This document shows positions 20,981-32,021 of a DNA stretch of 32,021 bases, in pieces (within the stretch, counting starts at the first letter, position 1; every line of letters starts with the position of its first letter). The stretch spans positions 1 to 32,021 of the forward strand of contig JAYMSP010001448.1 in assembly GCA_036897095.1 (NCBI GenBank), in the 5' to 3' direction. Under the pieces are notes generated by a model. It was not told the DNA's origin. It ran no database searches and saw nothing but the letters and a program-made list of their open reading frames with translations. The translations under genes were made by a program, and so were the position numbers. This stretch comes from Plantago elongata (Eukaryota; Streptophyta; Magnoliopsida; Lamiales; Plantaginaceae).

Positions 20981-23900
20981 CTACTCTGAGAAATTTGTCC
21001 GCAAGCTCATTTTTAGTGTTCCAGGTGTTTCCGGCTGTATTTGAGCTGCTAATTCTTGTGCAACAAATCGCATGTTAGGTCGTGTCTCTGGGATAGCCCT
21101 TATGCAAGCTAATGCAATGTTGACTATGAATTCCACGTCCTCGGCTATTTGGTCTGTTGGAGGTGAAAGCCGTTGATCAAGCAGATCCTCCAAGAACATA
21201 TCACTGTCTGATGCTGCTTTTGCTGCTGAAAAGGGCATTGAAGATATGAGCTCTCCAGGGTGCTTTCCCATCATAACTTCCAGTGCCACCACGCCGAAGC
21301 TGTAAACATCAGATTTCTCTGTGACCTTCATAGTAAGTGCCAGCTCTGCTTTTCCACAGTATTGTTACTAGTCATTGATACATTCTCATTTTGCAAAAAA
21401 ATAAAATAAAATGCAGCAATATGTCTTGCTATAAAAACAAACAAACCCACGCACGCACCCACACAGACAGGAGAACATGGATATTTCACGCGTCACCTTT
21501 GGTTTTCTCAAATTACACCCTGCTCCTTTCCAGTGTTCAATTTTCTACAATATTTTCAGGGATGTTAGATCTAAAGTTTTGTGTAAATTCTCATAATCAA
21601 TGGATGCCATGTTGTTATTCGGCTATATATGCATGTTCCGAGTAAACAGCCAATATCTTTTCTAAAATCAAGCACCAGCTAAAGGAAGCTGAAAATGAGA
21701 GTACTCTCCTACAAAAAAGAAAACTTCATGTTTTACAGTAATTTACCTGGTGCCATGTATCCATACGAGCCAGCTACTGCAGTCCAATTTGCTGAATCAG
21801 AGGTCAGTAGTTTTGCGGTCCCAAAATCTGAGAGACGTGGCACGTATGTTGGCTCTAATAAGATATTGTTTGTGGTTACATCTCGGTGCACAATTGGCGG
21901 ATAGCAATCATGATGCAGGTATGAAAGTGCATGAGCCACTCCCTGCACGATATTCACCCTCCGAGACCAGTTTAGCTCTAATGCCTCGGCATCATTGTGC
22001 AGAACTTTCGCTAAGCTGCCTCTTTCTACATATTCGTACACTAGGTACATTGACCCTCTCTGAGTGCATGATCCGTAAAGCTTTATAATATTCCTGTGCC
22101 GAACTTCTGTCAATGTTCGAATTTCATTCTCAAAACAGCGGCGGCTTGCTAATGGTATGTCATTTGAGTCTGATATGTTGTGCCTTTTTACTGCTAGAAT
22201 CTGTCCATTCGGCAAATCAGCTCTGTAAACACTTCCAAATCCCCCCCTTCCAATGATATACTTCTCATCAAAATCTTCTGTCGCTTGTACGATTTCACCG
22301 AATTTAAGTTGCGCTCCGCTTTCCCAGATAACTGATTCAGAATTCTGGATTTTGGTTGGACTTTTGGTTTCTTCGTCGTGCTGGTTAGCCTTTTTCCGGA
22401 AAATGATGCACCCGGAAACAATGGCTGCCAGTATCACAAGACTAACAATCGGAACAATGATAGCGATAAGAATCCTAATCCTCTTATTTTCTGAATGAGA
22501 GGCTACATCACACGGAGATAATCTTTCCGCTCCACACAAATCATGATTTCCAGTGAAGGCCGTTGTAGGTGCTCTGCGAAAGACACCTGCATTTGGGATT
22601 GGACCAGACAACTCATTGTAGGAGAGATCAATACTTTCCAGGCTTCTCATCCGAGATAATGCCGAAGGGATTCTGCCTGACAGATCATTGTGTGACAGGT
22701 TAAGGTTCTGCAAGCTGATAAGTCTTTCGAAACTTGATGGTATTGACCCTGAAAGTGAATTGTTGCTAAGATCCAACAAGTACTGTAACGCCGTCAAGCC
22801 TCCAAGTTCAGATGGAATATGCCCTGACAAAATGTTATTACTCAAGCTCAAGATGTGTAAGTTTTGACAGTTTTCAAGCTCTTCTGGTATATTACCCATA
22901 AACTCATTTGCTGATAAATCAAGGTACTGAAGCCTTGTCAAACCGCCTAATGCTTGAGGAATTTCTCCACTCAACCTATTGTTGCTCAGATTGAGATTTG
23001 ACAATTGGGCCAGATTTCCCAGCTCCGCTGGTATTTCACCTGTCAATTCATTATAACCCAAGACGAGTTCACCAAGCCTTGTTAGATTACTGAGCTCAGC
23101 TGGTATTGCTCCAGAGATTCTATTGTGATCAATCAAAATATTTGTTAGCTGTTCATTTCTTCCCCACTTTGGTGTAAGTTGGCCAGTAAACCGATTTCTG
23201 CTCAGAGATAGGTACTGGAGGACCGGATGAACTCCAAATGCTCCTGAAATATCTCCAGAGAATTGGTTTCCTTCCAACCGTACCCTGTTTAGTCTTGTGC
23301 ACTTCCTCAAGCAGTCCGGCAATGACCCAGAAAAATTGTTGTCGTTAGCTGTAAGCTGATCCAGGGAAAAGCCTGTGCACAATCCAGGTGGCAGTTCCCC
23401 AGAAAAGTTGTTACTAGAGAAACTGACATTGGTTAATGAGGGACTGTTCACTCCCAGCTCACGAGGGATTTTGCCCGAGAGCTCATTTTGAAACACATAG
23501 ATAACCTTCAGATTAGTGAGATTTGACAAGGATTCTGGCAGGTTCCCAGTTAAGTGGTTTTCTTGGAGGCGAATTTCCTCCAGTAGTGTTAAATCACCGA
23601 TTGCAGGCGGGATAGGCCCAGTTAGATTGTTGGTGAAAAGGTTTAGGGTGGTAAGATATGTTAGGTTCCCGATTGTTGAGGGTATTGGACCTGAAAAATT
23701 ATTGAGAGAGAGGCTGAGCGTTTCTAAGTTTCTAAGGTTGCCGATTTCTGATGGGATTAAACCTGAAAATGTGTTGTTATGTAGAAACAGAAGAGTGAGA
23801 TCTTCTAATAAGCCGATCTCAGGTGGAAGTTCACCGGTGAAAAGATTGTTCTCGAGCAGCAATGATGTTAATCTAGGCCAGTGCCTGATGAATTCAGACA

Positions 23901-25032
23901 AAATATTACCAGAAAGATTATTTACAGACAATTCCAATTGAGTTAACCTGGTCAAATTCGAGAAAGATGAAGGCACAGTTCCAAAAACTGAATTTTGGGC
24001 TAAACCCAAGTAGGTAAGGTTGGTGCATCGCCCTAGCTGAGGAGGAATTCTGGAATTGAAGCTGTTCATTCGAAAATCTAGCACTTGAAGGTTTCCGAGT
24101 TGACCTAAAGAAGACGGAATGTTTCCAGTAAATGAATTGTTATATAACTGAAGAGTTTGCAGATTGGGTATAAGGCCGAAAGAATCAAGTATAGGACCAG
24201 AGAAAAGGTTGCTCCCTAAGTGAAGTTCAGTCAAATTTGACAAATTGGTGATGTTTTCTGACAGGGAGCCTTGAAAAGAATTGTCAGCAAGGTTTAAATA
24301 CTCAAGCCTGGTCAGGTTAGTGTATAGAGATTCAGGAATTGAGCCTGTGAAATGATTCTGTGACAAATCAAGAAAAGTAAGGTTCAAACAGCGGGTTACA
24401 AAATCTGGAAACTCTGAAGTGAACTCATTGTATTGAACGCTGAGGTGAGTCAAGAGCGGGAAGCCAGGTATTCTTGACCAATCTGGTGTCTCCAGGAAAT
24501 TCGAACCAAAATCCAAGTACGTTAGCCTCTGGAGATGGCCAATTTGATATGGAACCTCTCCAAATAGCTCATTGGAATAGACACTAATATATCGAAGTTC
24601 GGTGAGATTTCCAATCTCCATTGGAACAATGCTGCTAAGAAAATTTGTGCTGAGGTCCAAGGAGGTCAGCCTGGAGAGACTGCCTATGCTAGAAGGTATC
24701 GGCCCGCTAAGGTTGTTCATACTAAGATTGAAACTTGTGAGATTTGGGAAAGAGGTGAAATCGAGTTGATCAATTGTACCTGTGAGACCCAAGCCTGGCA
24801 GTGATATTCGAGAAACCAAGCCACGGGTGTTGCATAGGATGCCCCTCCATCTGCAGAGGTTTCTGGTATTGTTAAGTGACCACGAATCGAGATGACGGGA
24901 TGAGGATAGTGTGTTCTTCCACCTTACTAGAGCTTGTGCTTCTGTTCTTTGAGAAGATGCAGTTTTCAATGAAAATGAAGTGAAGAGGAGAATGTGAAGT
25001 AAGAAAAGGAAGGATCTTTGATATTCTTTCAT
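20981..25032 (-). CDS. LRR receptor-like kinase B, MIK2-like, intact
   Basis: Two exons on the minus strand, 25032-21747 and 21345-20981, giving 3651 nt, 1216 aa. The donor follows GCACCAG and the acceptor is AAGCAG; the join restores the kinase A-P-E motif (MAP then [18 protein letters not shown]). Order: signal peptide (about 1-26), LRR N-cap with C60 and C67, about 31 LRRs (roughly 77-825), a Cys pair (833, 841), a membrane helix (about 854-877), then the kinase. Glycine loop GRGGFGSV is at 928-935, the ATP-binding Lys is K949, the catalytic loop HRDVTTNN has D1051 and N1056, and DFG is at 1069-1071. All catalytic residues are present and HRD makes it an RD kinase. It resembles Arabidopsis MIK2 (At4g08850), a plasma-membrane receptor for SCOOP peptides and cell-wall stress. 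The ligand here is unknown, because this clade is heavily expanded and not one-to-one with MIK2. Confidence 0.93.
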
Positions 25033-25100
25033 GCTAAATTTTCCTCAAGGTATATCATATTTTTTTCCCACTCTTCGTTTCATAATTTATATACGTTAGT
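25033..25100 (-). promoter_or_regulatory. Candidate TATA box of receptor B
   Basis: TATATAAA on the minus strand at 25093-25086, about 55-60 bp before the ATG. This implies a short leader of about 25-30 nt. It is the best TATA match near this start, but the region is AT-rich. Confidence 0.4.
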
Positions 25101-26464
25101 TGTTACAGGATAAAAGATATATTTTGAATTATTAATCCTCCAAGACAAGTGGGTTGATATACTTTAATCCAAAGCTGAAAGTGAAGCCACCTTGTAATGA
25201 CTATTGTTGGTTGTTACTTTGGATTGTGGGCTTGTTTGTTGTTTCTTTTATCTCCACGCGTTTAAGTTATTCAACCTCTTAAAGGGTGCTCATTCTATTT
25301 TTTATTATACTTGATCAGAGCCAAAAGATAAATTATAAACAAAGATCATTATTCTCAAGTTTTATTTGTGTAAGAAAATGTAGGTATCTGGAAGCATCTT
25401 ATCTGTTTCCAACAACACTCTAATATTATACTAACTCTGTGATAGACTCAACTTCCCGTAGACTTAGTACAGATTTAGGAATGAAATATATATAAATAAT
25501 TAGAATAATTTTGAAATTACGAAGCTGGGTAAGGATATAAAATTTTCCTTTGAACTATGAGAAGTTGTGATTGTAACAGACCAAACAGAACAGAATAAGG
25601 TAAGTTGAGATTGAGACGGAAGGTATTCGTAAGTTGCAGGAATCACAGGTGGAAATCATAAGGTTGGTAGGACTTTGTAGTGGATAGTCCATTATGACTA
25701 ATGCTAAATGTCAAGTTTGCAAGTAGTTCAAGTGCATTGTTAGTCTAACAGATCTGAGTCTTTCTAGATTTTGCAAGTTTTAAAAATATGCGATATAGCC
25801 TAGTTTTGTTTTGAACATTTGTTGTTCATGAACCTTTACTATTTTGCTTTTGAATTGACCCAAAAGGCTTCATGTGTATTTGCATATATGGTAAACTCTT
25901 AAATCGAATTGGGATACTGGGTGTTAGTACACTTCTATAGTCCAAGTCAAAAGTCACTGAGTCAAAAGTCAGAAGTTCTGATTTGTAGAAATGAAAATTT
26001 TATAGGGTTAATTGATTTCATTTCTCTAACCCATGTTCATTTCAACTTATTTTTAGCTATTGCATTTGCTGATAGTTAATAGGATGAATATCAGTTGCAA
26101 GATGTATGCAGGTAATCTGATCCCTGTAGCATTTCGATCCAAGTCGATGTTGATCTTACGGCTGCAGGCTTTATATTGTTTCTGTTCAAGAATCTGCCCA
26201 CGATTTTTCGAAATAAGTCATACAGGATCTTGATGCTAAAATTGACTCATGTGTGTCTATACTATACACACCAAGACTTTACAGAGAGTTTGGTTTCTTG
26301 GGAGGTCTCCGTGTATGCTACTGTGATATGCCATCACTCTCATAAAACTGAGTGTGCTGTGAAATCCAAGTTACCTATATACGATCTTAAGGTTGTTTAT
26401 AGACCTTTTATTTCAGTAAGCTTATAATGAGATCACTGACTCTACTTTGATACATTTGTCAGCT
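25101..26464. other. Intergenic region between receptors B and C
   Basis: No gene seen. AT-rich in the first half. A direct repeat of AGTCAAAAGTCA occurs at about 25946-25971. It holds the presumed upstream regulatory DNA of B and the downstream flank of C. Confidence 0.4.
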
Positions 26465-29400
26465 TGCTTGCATTTATCGTTCCCAGTGGTTCTGGGAGAT
26501 AAGGCTTGGTTTTAGCTGCTAGTTCTTGTGCCAGGGAACGCATGTTAGGCCGTGACTCTGGGGTACCCCCTATGCATCCTAATCCTGTGTTCACAATAAA
26601 TACCACTTCCTCTGCCATTTGGCAACAGGAGGTGAAAGCCGTGGATCAAGCAGGCCCTTTAAGAACAAATCTGGGTTACTGTCGAATGCTGCTTTTGTTG
26701 CTGAAGATGACAGAGACAATATGAGTTCTCCTGGATGTCTTCCCATCATAACTTCTAGTGCCACCACTCCGAAGCTGTAAACGTCTGATTTTTCTGTGTT
26801 GTAAGTGCTAGCTCTGCATGTTTAGAGGAATTAACTTGACCGATAGGATATCTAGAATACTTGTAAATTCAATGAATCCTAATTAGAAGTTAATTAATCA
26901 TGAGAACAGGTGCATATTATCGATTACCTGGTAGCCGTAAGAGCCAGTAACTGTACTCCAAGTCGATGAATCTGAAGTCAGAAGTTTTTCTGTCCCAAAA
27001 TCTGACAGACGCGGTTCGTATTCCAATTCCAATAATATATTGCTTGGAGTTACATCTCAGTGCACAATTGGTGGAGAACAGTCGTGATGCAAGTATGCAA
27101 GCGCATGAGCTACTCCTTGCACAATTCTGACCCTCCGAGCCCAGCTTAATTGAGACGCCTCAACATCATCATGAAGAACATTCCCCAAGCTACCTCTTTG
27201 CATATACTCATAGACCAAATACAACGAACCTCTCGTGGAGCAATATCTGTAGAGCTTGATAATGTTTATGTGCCTTCTGTCAACATTCGAATTTCATTCT
27301 CAAAAGTACAGAGATTTGTCAATGGTATGTCAGGAGAGTCTGATATGTTGAGCCTCTTAACTGCTACAATAAGTTCTTTTGACAAATCAGCTCCGTAAAC
27401 ATGCCCAAATCCTCCCCTTCCAATACAATACCTGTCACTTAAATCTTCTGTTGCTTGGACAATGTCAGCTGAATTTGAGATGACCTTCTCTACCCCAGAC
27501 AAACAAATCAAAGTTCTCAGAGTTGGTCGTACCTTTGGCCTCTTCATCATATTTCTTAGCTCTCTTCCGTGAAATGACAAGTCCAGAAATCATGGCTGCC
27601 AATACTACGAGGCTAACAACTGGAACAATAACACGAATAATCTTTGTCTAGCTGTCTTGTGAATTTCTGGGGGTCACTTCACAAGGAGATAATCCTTCTG
27701 CTGCTCCACACAGACCAAGGTTTTCAGTAAAGGACGTTGCAGGTGCTTTTCGAAAGACATCACCACTTGGGATCTGAACTCATTGTAGGAAAAGTCAATG
27801 TTCCCTAGGCTGATCATTGCAGATAATGCAGAAGGGATTCTGCCAGATAGATTATTGTGCGACAGGATGAGATTCTGCAAATTGCTGAGCCTTCCAAAAC
27901 TTGATGGAATCATCCCTGAAAGAGAATTATTACTGAGGTCCAACATGTACTGTAACCTTAATAGGTTTCCAAGTACAGGTGGGATATTCCCTGATAAATT
28001 GTTATTGCTCAAGCTTAAGGTCTGCAAGCTTTCGAATTTCCCAATTTCTTCAGGAATGTTTCCTGTCAATGCATTGCCTGAAAGATCAAGAGACTGAATC
28101 ATTGTCAATCTTGCTAATGCTTGTGGTATTTCTCCACTCAAGAAATTGTTGCTGAGGTTTGAGATTCAACATTTGAGTTAAATCTCCGAGCTCAGCAGGA
28201 ATTATGCCTGTCAATTCATTTGAATCCAAGACAAGTTGACCCAAATGTGTCAAATTTCCCAGCTGGATGACTCCAGAGATTTGATCGTGATCTGTCAGTA
28301 TGTTTGTGAGCTGCTCGTTTCTTCCCCACTGGGGTGTCATCTGGCCAGTAAATTGATTTCTGCTCAGGGACAGGCACTGGAGCTCTGGGTGAATTCAAAT
28401 GCTTCAGAAAATATCTCCAGAAAAATGGTTTCCTTCCAATCGGACGCTGCTTAGGCTCGTACAGTTCTTCAAGCAATCTGGAATTGGCCCAGAAAGATTG
28501 TTGAGATTTGCCGTAACTTGATACAGAGCAAAGCCTCTGCATATTCCAGGTGGTAGTTCACCTGAGAAGTTGTTTCTGGAGAAACCGACACTAGACAAGG
28601 ATATACTATTCATTCCCAGTTCACGGGGGATTGAGCCTGATAGCTCATTCCCAGACACGTAGAGACTTTGGAGTTGAGTGAGATTGGAAATGGAATCTGG
28701 CAACTTGCCGCTTAATTGGTTTTGTTGGAGATCAAGAGTCTGTAGTAATGTTAAATCTCCAATAACAGGTGGAATCTGTCCTGTAAGATTGTTGCTGTTT
28801 AGCTTTAGGGCAGTTAGATTTGCAAGGTTTCCGATTGTCAAGGGAATTGGACCTGAAAATTTGTTGGTTGAGAGGTCGAGCTCTGATAAAGATTCTAGCT
28901 TCTCAATTTCTGATTGGATTGAGCCCGAAATGTGTAGTTATACAGAAACAGGTAACTGCGTTTTGTTAGTAAGCCAATCTCGGAAAGAAGTTCACCAGTA
29001 AAATGATTATTTTGAACCTGCAATGATGTTAATCCAACCCAATTTCTGATAAACGGAGTTGAGATTTCACCAGAAAGATTGTTATCTGATAACCCCAACT
29101 CAATTAACCTGGTCAAATTCGAGAAAGATGAAGGCAGAGGCCCGGTTAGTGAATTCTGAGCTAATGCCAAGTAGGTAAGGTTAGTGCACTGACCAATCTC
29201 AGTAGGAATCGTGGAGTTGAAACCATTTTTTTGGAGATCTAGTACCTGGAGGTTTTTGAGCTGACCTAAAGAAGGTGGAATATACCCTTCAAATGAATTG
29301 TTGAACAGCTCGAGAATTTGCATTTTGGGCATCAGGCTGAATGAATCAGGGATAGTACCAGAGAAAAAGTTGCATCCCAACCGAAGATCGATCAAGTTTG

Positions 29401-30045
29401 ATAAACTGGTAAGATTTTGTGACAAGGGGCCTTGAAATGAATTGGTACTGAGATTGAGATATTGAAGCCTGAGCAGATTGTTGAATAAAGATTCAGGAAC
29501 TGGGCCCGTGAAACTGTTCAGCGATAAATCAAGGAAAGTGAGGTTCAAACAACGAGATATAAAATCTGGAACTTCTGAAGTGAACTTATTGTATGAAAAG
29601 CTAAGATGTGATAGGTGAGGAAAGCCAGGGATGCTTGTCCACTCTGAACTCATCAAGTTATTCGAACTTAAATCCAAATGTACGAGCCTCTGAAGGTTGC
29701 CAATCTGATATGGAACCGCTCCACCAAGAAATTATTGTAGAAACTTACTGACTGAAGCTCAGTGAGATTTGCAATCTCCTGAGGGATTATGCCATCAAAA
29801 GCATTGTGGCTGAGGTCCAAGAATGTCAGCCTGGAGAGGACTCCAATACGAGCTGGTATTGCCCTGCTGAAGTTGTTTCCGTCGAGATTGAAAGTGATGA
29901 GGTTAGGAAACGAGGTGAAATCGAGTTGATCAATAGTACCTGTGAGATTTAGACCAGGTAACATACATAATATGAGAAACTGAGCCGCTGGTGCAACTGA
30001 ACTGATTCCTGTCCATCTGCAGAGGCTTCTGGTGTTGTTGTATTC
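26465..30045 (-). pseudogene. LRR receptor-like kinase C, 5'-truncated pseudogene
   Basis: Homologous to gene B over its whole length, with the same intron (exon 1 about 30045-26928, exon 2 about 26813-26465). The lesions seen include loss of the signal peptide and start codon beyond 30045. Frameshifts lie in the LRRs near 29725, 28930, 28400 and 28165, and after the last LRR near 27770. A TAG sits before the membrane helix (27650-27648). A 4-nt deletion follows T-E in the kinase N-lobe near 27273. In the HRD motif the Arg codon CGA has become TGA (27059-27057). Seven nt are missing in the APE region at the donor, and exon 2 has a 7-nt and a 1-nt deletion. LRR order follows B, including the block that A lacks. 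No functional receptor can be made. Confidence 0.9.
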
Positions 30046-32021
30046 GAACTGAATTACTATTTATTAACTTTAATATTTAGAGTGAACTTAAGCCCGTAAC
30101 TTTAATATTCAATTACCCAATTCAATCCAATCTGAACCTGTACAGGTCGGGTCGGCACTTAAACTTACAGTACAGTACATTGCAATTAGCATCGAGATTA
30201 ACTATAATAATCATCATCATTATTCATAATGAGACATGATTTTTAACTCACTATCTCGTTTACTAACTTATATTGCACGGATATGATAATATATACTACA
30301 ACTAGTCATCATGAGTTTTTACATTGCTCAACATTATGATGATTTTTCACGACCTACTCCACTATAATTGTAATTGTAATAAGCTCTATGACTCGCTAGC
30401 TATATACTAATGGACTCATAATGGTAATTAAGTCCTTACCCACCAACGAATTTTCCAATATAATAGATAAAAGTATAAGTTAATTTCTGTGAATTAACAA
30501 TGAAATTTTTAGATTTTTTTTAATACTACCTTCCGACAATTGAGATACAACTTTTAAAGCATCATGAGGATAGTAAAGTATAAACCGAAATATTTGACTT
30601 CACATGTAACTCATTAACTTACCACAAAGTTTTGTTGGTTACAAGCTTTTCCTTCTAACTACCCTAACGTTTCTGTGTACTATGTGATTTTCACCATGAA
30701 CTTTCAACCCCGACTTTCCTGAGTGATTTGACCTTGTATAAGAAGCTAAACACTCAAATTTAGTGGGCAAATCATATCGTCTATGATACTTCGAATATAA
30801 GAAGGTATTTTATGTGGTGTTAATTTTACACCTCAGGCACCACTAAGGATCTATCTATCATCTTCTCTTTTGTTTATGTCACGATGTTATCTTGCTAAGC
30901 TACTAGGGAGATGCTCTGGAGATGGCTAGAATTCTTTGTTTAGTCTTACATATTGGCCAAGACATTAACCTTGATAAATCTACATAAATGGATAGATCTA
31001 AAAAAAAAAATAGAGAGGCTTTCCATTGGTTATGTTATGAGATGTTTAAAAATTTTCCGATTATCTCCTCCATAAAAATCACATAATTTATGACAGTGCA
31101 ATTTTGATATATTTGGAGTACTCGTAAAAAATAAAGTCGTAAATCGAATAAATACATCCAAATCTTAATTATCGGACACTTTAATTTTATTCCCAATACC
31201 ATCCCAACCTAGATCACTTGGAACGAAAGCGCAAGCGAGAGCGAAAATCAAAACGTGAGCGCAAAAATGTTAAAATTTTAAAAATTTAGAAAGCGTATGT
31301 TATTAATTAAATAAAAATATATTTATTTATAAAAATAATAATGTTTTTCATGAATAATTAATTAACACAATCAAATTTCGACATAATAATCAATTATAAC
31401 AATGAAAAATGCTAACAAGTATAAAATAGAGCCGAATAATTTATTTCATTAGGTTAACGGAAAGTTTGGTATCTTTCTTATTTATGTTTAATTCACCTAA
31501 GTTTACAAATTTACCATGAAATACTGCTTTACAATGTTTTAGTTCATACATTTGTGTATCTAATTCGAGAATGTATGCCTTATGTAATGAACAGTATAAA
31601 AAAGAATTCTTAGATTGGACTTTCAGTTTTTATAGAGCGAGCTTGAAGGAGCTCTGAGTTCTCAAAGTGCGAGACCGAAGCTTTGACCGCATGTGAGATT
31701 CTAAGAGCGAGCTGTGATCTAGGTCCCAGCGAGGCATATGGTGATGCAGTGGAATGGAACTCAAACAGGAAGGAGAAGCTGTAGAGTTCGATATCTGGTA
31801 GAGGCATAAGGTGGGTATATGTGTGATCGGTATATGAATAATATACTCATTAGTTGTAATCTTTGTCGTTTCAAAAAAAAAAATCTATGTCCCATCGCAT
31901 CCCGATTCACTGTAATTTTATCCCCACAATGGTTCAGCTTCACAACCCACCATGGAAAAAAAACACAGTACGTTGTGGTTTCTGAAAGAACTATTTTCCC
32001 TACCTATTGTCAATATATATA
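30046..32021. other. Non-coding AT-rich flank
   Basis: Homology to the receptor genes stops sharply at about 30045. Just beyond is ACCTGTACAGGTCGGGTCGG (about 30136-30155), a GC-rich patch of the kind found in dispersed repeats. The rest is AT-rich with short open frames of no recognisable family. Around 31220-31265 there is a small set of GCGAGAGCGAAA-like motifs, and at 31620-31730 a more GC-balanced stretch without a credible protein. I see no gene. Confidence 0.4.

Noticed and set aside
23516-23941. Plus-strand open frames of up to 141 codons within the receptor genes
   Set aside because: They are antisense shadows of the repetitive LRR coding sequence and share no features with any family.
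31610-31943. Minus-strand frames of 60-65 codons near the window end
   Set aside because: Short, overlapping, no family resemblance and no splice context.

Overview
The window is nuclear DNA from a eudicot plant. Its genes have GT-AG introns and AT-rich intergenic DNA, and the families are plant-specific. I could not identify the species. It holds two complete intron-containing genes on the plus strand, then a minus-strand tandem array of three related leucine-rich-repeat receptor kinase genes, only one of which is intact.

Layout. Positions 1-3000 are AT-rich and repeat-bearing, with an inverted pair of tRNA-like sequences (561-742) and a 5S-rRNA-derived, Cassandra-like segment (about 1831-2111) inside a diverged tandem duplication. 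About 3000-7650 is a PHR1-type MYB-CC transcription factor gene (7 coding exons, 483 aa by my splicing), with a long leader containing short upstream ORFs. 8310-13763 is a cellulose synthase catalytic subunit gene of the CesA4/IRX5 secondary-wall class (12 coding exons, 1055 aa, all catalytic motifs present).

From about 14555 to 30045 the minus strand carries three MIK2-like (LRR-XII-type) receptor kinase loci, here called A, B and C. A (14555-18150) keeps an open ectodomain plus transmembrane reading frame of 758 codons, but its kinase is decayed; it also lacks seven LRRs that B and C keep. B (20981-25032) is intact: two exons, 1216 aa, about 31 LRRs and a complete RD-type kinase. C (26465-30045) is a pseudogene with frameshifts, stop codons (one replaces the Arg of the HRD motif) and a missing 5' end. 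A hAT-like element containing a perfect 70-bp tandem duplication lies between A and B. The last 2 kb holds no recognisable gene.

How they fit together: the PHR1-like gene would control phosphate-starvation transcription, CesA4 builds secondary-wall cellulose, and the receptors belong to a family with known roles in peptide perception and cell-wall-integrity signalling. Nothing in the sequence shows co-regulation. The CesA4/MIK2-like adjacency is noted as a curiosity. The receptor array shows birth-and-death evolution: one working copy, one kinase-less ectodomain and one broken copy. I did not find an undescribed multi-gene system.
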